DNA of 7,015 bases from JAVVFH01 sp032250585 (lineage in GTDB: Bacteria; Pseudomonadota; Gammaproteobacteria; Xanthomonadales; SZUA-36): positions 1 through 7,015 of the forward strand of contig JAVVFH010000181.1 of NCBI GenBank assembly GCA_032250585.1. Direction: 5' to 3'. Position 1 is the stretch's first letter; the number at the start of each line of letters is the position of its first letter. Below are positions 1-5,738 of this stretch, one piece after another. The position numbers and the translations under genes are program-made. The notes beneath the pieces are model-generated. The model ran no database searches and had not been told where the DNA came from. It saw nothing but the letters and a program-made list of their open reading frames with translations.

Positions 1-1
1 C

Positions 2-265
2 GGGGCGTCGGTCAACGACGTTGAAATGCACGCCCGGTTCTGGGCCGAGGATCTGGTCTATACCAGTTCGGCGGGCGAGCGGCGGGGCAAGTCGGAGATC
101 ATGGCGTCGCTGCGCGCTGCGGCCGGCTACGACCCATTTCCACAGCCGAAGACCATAGCTCAGCACCTGCTGGCGAAGCGGCGTGAGATGGGCTGGTCGA
201 TTAGGGAGGCGGCAGCGGCAATCGGGGTTGATCCATCGTGGGTACGCCAGTTTCGAATAATGTAA
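2..265 (+). CDS. Chimeric open frame: NTF2/SnoaL-like fragment joined to HTH fragment (5' partial)
   Basis: The frame is open to the left edge, so the gene begins outside the window; the ATG at 26 is internal to the homology. The first 38 or so visible residues (NDVEMHARFWAEDLVYTSS, then a GKSEIMASLR stretch) read like the N-terminal half of a DUF4440/SnoaL-like NTF2-fold protein: an alpha-helix, the FWAEDLVY strand, and the usual G-K-x-E-I turn. Such proteins normally run for about 120-150 residues with several more beta strands, all of which are missing. From about base 119 the text changes to GYDPFPQPKTIAQHLLAKRR and a GVDPSW motif. This is the style of a small helix-turn-helix family that carries an xFLGYxPFP lead-in before the HTH. 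The HTH is cut short after GVDPSW and lacks the usual W-E-x-G ending. The frame stops at TAA 263-265, 23 bases before the convergent stop of the large minus-strand gene. It is probably non-functional, or a recent fusion. Family assignments are from pattern memory. Confidence 0.55.
   Translation, partial: GASVNDVEMHARFWAEDLVYTSSAGERRGKSEIMASLRAAAGYDPFPQPKTIAQHLLAKRREMGWSIREAAAAIGVDPSWVRQFRIM
119..262 (+). pseudogene. Truncated helix-turn-helix gene remnant within the chimeric frame
   Basis: The GYDPFPQPKT lead-in followed by LLAKRREMGWSIREAAAAIG and VDPSW is a recognisable XRE/MerR-like HTH segment. Helices 1 and 2 are R-R-x-x-G-W-S-x-R-E-A-A, and the recognition turn is G-V-D-P-S-W. In the intact family as I remember it, the next residues are T-W-x-x-W-E-x-G and then a basic tail. 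Here one residue appears to be missing between S and W, the W-E is replaced by Q-F, and the reading ends five codons later. The N-terminal part before GYDPFP is also absent, since it is replaced by the NTF2-like segment. Both ends are therefore truncated, which argues for a remnant left by recombination rather than a working regulator. Confidence 0.45.
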
Positions 266-288
266 GTGCCTTGCTATTTTGCAGTGGT

Positions 289-3200
289 CTATTGCGGCTG
301 ATCAGAGAGCCTGGTTACGGTGGCCTCTGCTACCCCCACATCCGAAAATTCCAATGGCGGTACCGTCAGCACGCGGACCCGGTAACGGCCTGGTGGCACC
401 GGGATCGCTTCCGCGCCCACCGTGCCTTCGGCAATTACGGTCTCGGTGGCGTCCAGTACCTGAACCTTGGGCAGCATCGCCTCGCTTAGGGCGGCCCCCA
501 GTTGTTCGCGGGAGGCGGCATTGAAGTACAGCCCGCCGCCGGATTTCGCCCAGCGGGCGAAACTGCTCTTCAGCGCCTCATCATCGATAGCCAGGCCGAC
601 GATGTTCAGCCGGATGTCCATGCCCAGTTCTTTCAGTTCGGCAATCGCGGCATCGGGGTCGCCGTCGCAGGATTCTTCGCCATCGGTCAGCAGGATCAGC
701 AGCTTGGCGCCTTCGATCTTGCCGAGATCTTTCTCGACCTGACGCAGGGAGTCGGCCAATGGCGTGCGTGAGCGGTCCTGCGGCTGGATGTCTTGGATAA
801 ATCCGATCAGCGCATCCCGGTCCAGCGGCCCGGGCTCGATTTCGAGGTCGGTGCGGCAGGATTGGGCTTCGCGGTTGCCGAATACCCGCAATGCGACGGT
901 GGCGCCGCGGGGCAAGGTGTTGTTCACCAAGTCTACCAGTACCTCGCGTGCGATCTGGATGCGCGGCACGCCATCCAGCCGGGCCCACATGCTACCGGAG
1001 GCGTCGAAGATGATCTCGATGGCACTGGCTGTCGCGGTCGCGTTGAGTTCGACTTCGATGGCGCCCGGTTCTGGCGGGCGTACGGACCGCGTTTGCGCGG
1101 ACAGGGTGTACTCCACCGGGCGTCTCAGCATGCAACTGGCGCGCCGGAACCCCAGGTCGAGGTCGCTCTGGCTGCTGAAATAGCTGTAATGGCCCTTTTG
1201 GGCCATGGCCAGGTCCTGCATGAGATCCTGCTGCTGTGGCACATTTGCCGCGATGCCGGAGTGGAGTTCCAGGGCAAAAATGCGGGGCCGCGTTTCCTGC
1301 AACGAAGCCCACATGCGGCTGCGGTCCTTGTAACCGGTGGACGCCGCGTCAGTGAGTAAGATCATGGCACGGCTGCCGTCGCGTTGACCCAGTTCGATCG
1401 CTGCCCGAAGCGCGTTGGATTCGGTGTTGGAAGAGGCGTCCGTCCTGTCATAGTCATTGAGGATGGTCTGTAATGCCGTGGGCTGATCCAGCCACTGATC
1501 GGTCAGCAGGGAGGCGGGAGGTTCCTGGAACGGTACGAAGTTGACGTATTCGACGCCGGCAGCCACGTCATCGGCAAACTCGCCCAGGGATTGATACAGC
1601 AGGCTCTTGTAAGGGTTTACGCTACCGCTGTTGTCCCAGGCAATGATTATGGAGCGTTGCGACTCACTGACACGCAGGCGATAGCGATCGCCTCCCTCCA
1701 CCGTGGCGCTGTAGAGTGTTTCTCCGCTCGCCACGGAGTGGCTCGAAAGGTCCACAGCTCGTTCTTTCTCGTCCGTCAATGAAAGATCCAGTCGCTCGGC
1801 TTCGCCCTGGTGCAAGGTGAGTTCAAGGGTGTTGTGGCCATCAGGTACCGTGAGTGCGTACCGCTCGACCCGCTCCCCGCGCGACACTCTGCCGTCGTAG
1901 CGCACGTCGGGTTGCACGGTCTGGACTTGTTCAGGGGAGGTCACTGCGCCCGCTGGCCTGGTGCTGAAGGCCAGCTTGGCGCCCCGCTCCAGTTCGTACT
2001 GGGCGGCACGTTCGTAATGGCCCCACTCCGAGAGGATCGAGTGATATTCGCCATCGTGCACGGCCTCGATGATCCCGAGGGTTTCCGGCAGGTACCAGTA
2101 CCAGTTACCGGGCTTCTCCGGTTCCGTTGTGCTGAAGCGCAGGAAGCGAACCCAGGTGTCTTCCTCTAGAGAGAACACGCGAGGCTGACTTGGCCCGCCA
2201 CCCAGTTCCCAACGCCCCAGTGGCTTCCATGGCCCGATGGGCCCGTCCATGCTGGCGAAGACCTGGATCCAGCCCGGGTGTGCATGGCCGGATTTGTCGA
2301 CCGGCAGCCACTGCAGTTCGCGGATCAGAGCGGCGCGGCCGTGATGCAGTCCCACCACGAATTCATTGCTGTTGAGATGGTCGACCCGCCAACTCGGGCT
2401 TTCGGCCTCCTCGCTCAACAAGCCCATGGCATGGTGCGCTGTAATCAGGGGCTTCGACCACGCGACATGCCCTCCGTACCCTGGCAGGCCCAGGTTGAGC
2501 CGTTTACCGGGCCACGGGTTGAACGCCGGGTCGGCGACGACCTTGAACTCGCCCAGGCACAGGCGGCCGCGATTGCCGCCGTGGTTGGACAGGATGCGCA
2601 GGCGCGCGTGAGAGGCGGTGACGGGTTGCTCCAGCAGCCACGATTGTTCGCGGCGGATGGGGCTCAGTGTGCCGGTTGCAGCGAGCGTGAATTCAGCGCC
2701 ATCGGAAGAAAGTAGCACTTCGAACTCGTTGGGCACTTCGCCTGGCTCGCAGGAACCCTGCGGGTTGAGTTGCACACCGGCGACGGGCACCTGGCCGTTA
2801 CCGGCCAGCTTCACGGTCACTTCGTAGGGGAAATCCTTGGAAGAGACGCCGACCGACCAGGCCTTGTCATTTGGGGTTATGCCGTCGTAAAGGTCGGCCT
2901 GACGCCAGGCGTCCTCACTCAGCGCTTCCGATCCGAAGGCGGACCAGGCCAGGTTAAAGCCCCCGCGCAAGGCGTCTGGTATGGGGAAATCCTGCCGGGG
3001 TGAGATCAATGGAGCCTCGCACGCGGCTTCCAGGTTCAACTCGGCGAGGCTTTGCTCGTTGCTGCCCGTTGATGTTGCCTGGACGAAAAGTTGCACCACA
3101 TGATCCGCCCAGGCATCCGGCATGATGTCCACAGTGAGATCGACTTCGCGCACTTCATTGGCGGCCAGTTCCAGTTCCGGCTCGGCGGGTTGCGCCCGCC

Positions 3201-5736
3201 AGCCCCAGTGACTGGAACGCGCGGCCAGTGTCAGTTGCCGAGGTTGTGCCGATCGGTTCTTCACGCGGAGCGGAACCGTCAGTTGTTGGGCGCGCGCGCG
3301 GAATGCGGCAGGGATGGGTGGCGCCTGCGAAAACTCGAGGGTGATGGCGCCGCCGCTGTCCTCGCCATACGGGTTCAGGCGTTCGATCTCCAGCGCATAA
3401 GGCTCGTTGCTGTGCTGGTTGAGACGGTCTTTCAACTCCAGCACGTAGTCACCGGGCCCGAAGACACCTTCATGGATCGCATCCTGCCCGACGTCCGGGC
3501 TCTCGAACCGGGCCAATCGCCCCAGTTGCGCGCTGATCCGATTCTGCAGCGGTGGCTTGACGCTCAGCCGCAGGCGGCTCTCCGCCTGCAGGGAAAAGCG
3601 ATACAGGTCCTTGTCGCCCCGGTCGTGGAGCCAACCGTAACGGGTGGCGCCGATCAGCACGAGGTTGGCCTGGTCCTCGAGGTCATTCGGTTCGCGTTCG
3701 CGCGAGGGATCCGGCGACCCCAGCGGCACCATCCGCAAGGTGTATTCGGCATCGCCTTCGCCCCGGCCGATCAGGCCGATGGTATGACGGCCGGGCAACA
3801 GGTGCAGGTGGGTCATGGAGACCGGGCCCTCACCGCCGGACGGGCTCGCACGGCGTAGGGAGTATTTGCCCGAGTTCTCATGGTAGGCCATTTCTCTAAG
3901 CCCGGTACCGATGGCCTCGACCGCCCAGATCTGCGGCGGGCCTTCCAGGGCAAAGCTGATGAAATCTCGATCGCCCTGCTTGAGAAAGCCGCTGATCGCC
4001 AGGCCTTCGCTGACGAGGTTGGCCTCGTCGAACGAATCGTTGGGCTCGGTCTCACGTGGCAGCCCCGTGGTCTCGGCCGGTGGCAGAAGCACCGGGGGGG
4101 GCGGGGGAGAAGCTTCCCGCTGTTTGCGGTGACGATCCGGGCGGTCGGGTTTCGAAACGGTGACCGGTGCCGCTTGGCCGGCCCAAACGGGTGCGGTGCT
4201 CATTCCCCTCGGTTGACCGAGGCAACCCGCCAGCGGCGTGCCCGCCAGCGGGGCTTCTTTCGTGGCGGTTACCGGCAGCCCATTCAGTGAAATTTCGGTC
4301 TCACCTTGAAACCCGCGCAGGTACAGGGCTTCGGCTGCCTGATCGGTTGCGAACGCCAGCTCGAACCGGACCATGGTCCCTGGCGGTGCGACCAGTATCT
4401 CGCCGGCTCCGAAGGCCTGGTTCGAGGTCAGGTCCATGTCCGGCGACAGTCTCTGCTCTTTGATCACCAGGGCGAACTGCCTGGCTGGCGTGATCTCCAG
4501 ACCCCGGCCTTCGACCAAAGGCTCGACACCGATGTCCAGCGTAACTGCTCCCGCTGTCTGCCGCAGGCCGAAGATCCGGATCCGCATCGTATTTCCATCT
4601 TGGTATTCTGCGAGGGCGGGCGGGACCGTGGCCGGAGCGGAACCGGTTTCGATTCGCATCACCCCGTTACCCAGGCGCAAGCCAAGGCGGCTGCCCTGGG
4701 TGCCCGTCGGTACCAGGAACACCAGTTCGCGCTGCTGGAAGAACTCTGGTGTGAAGCGTAGCCACTCGGGGTTGATTCCGGTAGCTGGTGTGGGTGCCAG
4801 TAGGTGACCGCCATCGATTTCCAGCCAGAAATCCGTGGCCGTGTTCAGCTGCAAGATACTCTGCACCGTGCCGGACCTGGCCAGGCTCCGTCCTTTCAGT
4901 CTCAGAGGTTGAAATTCCCAGCCAGTGGGTGCGCTCTGCTCTCCCCAGAAGGGCTTTGCCGCTTCGGTTGTCGCTTCCAGTTCGACGACTCCGGCCAGGC
5001 GTTGGATCTGGCGTGGCCTGGAGGGCTCGGGGTCGCCAGCCAGATCGATGCGAATGTGGCCCTGTCGGTAATCGAAGAAATGCAGGGCGAGGCTTTCCAC
5101 TGCTGACTCGACCGCGAACACCAGCTCAACATCGCGGGCCTCGCCCGGGCGCGCGATAACCAGTGACTCGGAGGGATTCGAACTACCGCCCCTGAGGTCG
5201 AGGGCATAGCCATTGGCCAGCAGGAACACGTGGTCGCCCAGTCTTGATACCTTGTAGGCCACATCAGCCAGGATGGTTCTTGGCTGAGCCGCGTTATTGC
5301 CCGCGGACAAGCTGCCCACGCCCATGGTGCGGTCCGCCTTCCCCTCGGCCGAGCTTCTGGCAATTCCCTGAGGCGCCTGCAGGTTACGCCACTCGGTATC
5401 GAGCACCAGGAATTGCTGCCCCTCTGCCTTTTCCAGGCCAGGATAGTGATCCGGAAAATCCATCCCGGTGACGCGCAGTGCAATGGCTTCATTGCGTGCT
5501 GTCCGCGCGCTGGTCGGCCGGGCAAACAGTTCGGCCACGCGCGGATCGGGCGCGAGCGTCGGGTTCACTTCGATCTGATTGACCGGGACGGGTTGTGGGT
5601 ACTGCTCGATCGCATCACGGAACAGGGGGTGCGTGTCCGCGCCCTGGCTCTGCACGGCAGCCGCCAGCATGGCAGCCACCAGTCCTGCCCGGACCCTTGC
5701 CCCGCTGTGGCCGACCGTTCCAGGTTTCGATGCCAC
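289..5736 (-). CDS. Giant exported multidomain protein: PPC, F5/8C-like and two vWA domains
   Basis: Residue numbers count from a GTG at 5736. The protein is about 1815 residues. Seen in order: signal peptide 1-33; three related beta-rich units, about 83-486; proline linker near 544-548; PPC-like domains 562-672 and 680-789, each opening with EPND; beta-sandwich 797-903; F5/8C-like domains 925-1069 and 1080-1227; PPC-like 1273-1358; vWA 1362-1532 and 1571-1755; small beta module 1756-1809; stop TAG 289-291. Both vWA domains keep DxSxS. There is no protease, kinase or other catalytic motif, so binding or assembly outside the cytoplasm is the likely role (inference). The frame extends up to a GTG at 5835, but that adds 33 highly charged residues, overlaps the upstream gene by 97 bases and buries the signal peptide. 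I chose GTG 5736, two bases after the upstream stop. GTG 5748 and ATG 5670 are alternatives, and none has a strong Shine-Dalgarno. I know of no gene name. Confidence 0.9.
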   Translation of the reverse strand: MASKPGTVGHSGARVRAGLVAAMLAAAVQSQGADTHPLFRDAIEQYPQPVPVNQIEVNPTLAPDPRVAELFARPTSARTARNEAIALRVTGMDFPDHYPGLEKAEGQQFLVLDTEWRNLQAPQGIARSSAEGKADRTMGVGSLSAGNNAAQPRTILADVAYKVSRLGDHVFLLANGYALDLRGGSSNPSESLVIARPGEARDVELVFAVESAVESLALHFFDYRQGHIRIDLAGDPEPSRPRQIQRLAGVVELEATTEAAKPFWGEQSAPTGWEFQPLRLKGRSLARSGTVQSILQLNTATDFWLEIDGGHLLAPTPATGINPEWLRFTPEFFQQRELVFLVPTGTQGSRLGLRLGNGVMRIETGSAPATVPPALAEYQDGNTMRIRIFGLRQTAGAVTLDIGVEPLVEGRGLEITPARQFALVIKEQRLSPDMDLTSNQAFGAGEILVAPPGTMVRFELAFATDQAAEALYLRGFQGETEISLNGLPVTATKEAPLAGTPLAGCLGQPRGMSTAPVWAGQAAPVTVSKPDRPDRHRKQREASPPPPPVLLPPAETTGLPRETEPNDSFDEANLVSEGLAISGFLKQGDRDFISFALEGPPQIWAVEAIGTGLREMAYHENSGKYSLRRASPSGGEGPVSMTHLHLLPGRHTIGLIGRGEGDAEYTLRMVPLGSPDPSREREPNDLEDQANLVLIGATRYGWLHDRGDKDLYRFSLQAESRLRLSVKPPLQNRISAQLGRLARFESPDVGQDAIHEGVFGPGDYVLELKDRLNQHSNEPYALEIERLNPYGEDSGGAITLEFSQAPPIPAAFRARAQQLTVPLRVKNRSAQPRQLTLAARSSHWGWRAQPAEPELELAANEVREVDLTVDIMPDAWADHVVQLFVQATSTGSNEQSLAELNLEAACEAPLISPRQDFPIPDALRGGFNLAWSAFGSEALSEDAWRQADLYDGITPNDKAWSVGVSSKDFPYEVTVKLAGNGQVPVAGVQLNPQGSCEPGEVPNEFEVLLSSDGAEFTLAATGTLSPIRREQSWLLEQPVTASHARLRILSNHGGNRGRLCLGEFKVVADPAFNPWPGKRLNLGLPGYGGHVAWSKPLITAHHAMGLLSEEAESPSWRVDHLNSNEFVVGLHHGRAALIRELQWLPVDKSGHAHPGWIQVFASMDGPIGPWKPLGRWELGGGPSQPRVFSLEEDTWVRFLRFSTTEPEKPGNWYWYLPETLGIIEAVHDGEYHSILSEWGHYERAAQYELERGAKLAFSTRPAGAVTSPEQVQTVQPDVRYDGRVSRGERVERYALTVPDGHNTLELTLHQGEAERLDLSLTDEKERAVDLSSHSVASGETLYSATVEGGDRYRLRVSESQRSIIIAWDNSGSVNPYKSLLYQSLGEFADDVAAGVEYVNFVPFQEPPASLLTDQWLDQPTALQTILNDYDRTDASSNTESNALRAAIELGQRDGSRAMILLTDAASTGYKDRSRMWASLQETRPRIFALELHSGIAANVPQQQDLMQDLAMAQKGHYSYFSSQSDLDLGFRRASCMLRRPVEYTLSAQTRSVRPPEPGAIEVELNATATASAIEIIFDASGSMWARLDGVPRIQIAREVLVDLVNNTLPRGATVALRVFGNREAQSCRTDLEIEPGPLDRDALIGFIQDIQPQDRSRTPLADSLRQVEKDLGKIEGAKLLILLTDGEESCDGDPDAAIAELKELGMDIRLNIVGLAIDDEALKSSFARWAKSGGGLYFNAASREQLGAALSEAMLPKVQVLDATETVIAEGTVGAEAIPVPPGRYRVRVLTVPPLEFSDVGVAEATVTRLSDQPQ
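472..1026 (-). other. Second von Willebrand factor A (vWA) domain
   Basis: The strand EIIFDASGSM carries DxSxS (D1578, S1580, S1582), with RTPLADSL for T1658 and LLILLTDGEES for D1685. RLNIVGLAIDD and GGGLYFNAA strands complete the Rossmann-like fold. Two cysteines, C1627 in QSCRTDL and C1690 in ESCDGD, are spaced so that they could form a disulphide, as expected of an exported domain. This is the more canonical of the two vWA domains. It is followed by a small beta module of about 54 residues (KVQVLDATE, PPGRYRVRVL) that resembles a carboxypeptidase-regulatory or PEGA-type domain. Confidence 0.85.
1141..1653 (-). other. First von Willebrand factor A (vWA) domain
   Basis: The hydrophobic strand RSIIIAWDNSGSV carries a full DxSxS (D1368, S1370, S1372, counting from GTG 5736). 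T1438 (NTES) is the candidate third MIDAS residue, and the strand MILLTDA (D1463) supplies the last. A GHYSYF strand follows and then a helix leading to RRPVEYTL. All parts needed to coordinate a divalent metal and bind a ligand are present. The order is typical of the bacterial exported vWA style, where the last strand is followed by a short RRPxxY link. Confidence 0.7.
2056..2964 (-). other. Two F5/8 type C (discoidin)-like domains
   Basis: The first, about 2964-2530, has NLAWSAFGSEALSEDAW, a LYDG segment, a VTVKLAG strand, VAGVQLNPQG, EFEVLLSSDGAEF and a final HARLRILSN strand leading to LGEFKVV. These match the galactose-binding-like fold: an A/Y-D-G loop, a beta-sandwich core and a c-terminal E-F-x-V strand. 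The second, about 2499-2056, is more divergent but has the same order: SPSWRVDHL, RELQWLPV, GWIQVFASMDGPIGPW, then WVRFLRFST and LGIIEAV. Such domains usually bind carbohydrate or other surface ligands. A separate 107-residue beta-sandwich precedes them at 3348-3028 (VPLRVKNRS, NEVREVDLTV, HVVQLFVQAT), in the style of NEW3/CARDB domains. Confidence 0.6.
3370..4053 (-). other. Tandem PPC-like (bacterial pre-peptidase C-terminal) domains
   Basis: Two consecutive domains of about 110 residues each open with EPND, followed by a helix or turn containing A-N-L-V. They continue with a strand ending in G-F-L or G-W-L, then the D-x-D-x-(Y/I)-x-F signature (QGDRDFISFAL in the first, RGDKDLYRFSL in the second). 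They close with a P-G-x-(Y/H)-x-(L/I) strand and a Y-x-L strand. This is the classic PPC pattern of secreted proteins: a jelly-roll beta sandwich, often calcium- or carbohydrate-associated. A less typical third copy lies before the first vWA at about 1920-1663, with DVRYDGRVSRGERVERYALT and GGDRYRLRVSE, and lacks EPND. Confidence 0.75.
4094..4107. repeat. G8-C-G5 homopolymer tract (C5-G-C8 on the coding strand)
   Basis: Eight G at 4094-4101, a single C, then five G at 4103-4107. On the minus strand this encodes the run of five prolines in the linker between the N-terminal beta module and the first PPC-like domain. A run of eight identical bases is long enough to be prone to strand slippage. 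A one-base change would stop the protein in the linker and remove all PPC, F5/8C and vWA domains. Whether it varies in nature cannot be seen from one sequence. Confidence 0.8.
4279..5490 (-). other. N-terminal module of three similar beta-rich units
   Basis: Three stretches of about 100-150 residues (DNA roughly 5490-5035, 4989-4651 and 4587-4279) share a layout. Each starts with a hydrophobic strand. Each ends with a strand pair of the type r-x-x-x-L-V-F-x-V, a short acidic/Ala turn, L-x-L-x-F, and then an isoleucine-rich strand. The endings to compare are DVELVFAVESAVESLALHFF, RELVFLVPTGTQGSRLGLRL and VRFELAFATDQAAEALYLRG. The last strands are HIRIDLAG, GVMRIETG and TEISLNG. The first unit also holds a conserved-looking FLVLDTEWRN segment, reminiscent of DUF4352/Ig-like exported sandwich domains. 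The function is unknown; the repeat relation was judged by eye. Confidence 0.5.
5638..5736 (-). other. Predicted Sec signal peptide of the giant protein
   Basis: From GTG 5736 the protein begins VASKPGTVGHSGARVR (basic n-region), then AGLVAAMLAAAVQ (hydrophobic core), then SQGA-DTHP. Cleavage could follow VQS or QGA; neither is a perfect A-x-A. There is no lipobox cysteine, and no other long hydrophobic segment occurs later in the protein, so a soluble exported product is favoured over an inner-membrane protein. The ATG at 5670 has a possible GGTGG five bases upstream, but starting there would remove the basic n-region. Confidence 0.6.
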
Positions 5737-5738
5737 GT

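Noticed and set aside
266..288. Possible terminator between the convergent genes (TTGCTATTTTGCAG).
   Set aside because: Only a two-base-pair stem with AT-rich loop can be formed and no T tract follows.
3091..3858. A 255-residue plus-strand open frame.
   Set aside because: It lies antisense to the PPC and beta-sandwich region of the giant gene, where the minus-strand reading shows clear domain motifs. It has no ribosome binding site or motif of its own.
4902..5525. A 207-residue minus-strand open frame overlapping the giant gene in another frame.
   Set aside because: It shows skewed Pro/Arg/Ser composition typical of a shifted frame, while the giant gene reads through the same bases with coherent beta-rich sequence.
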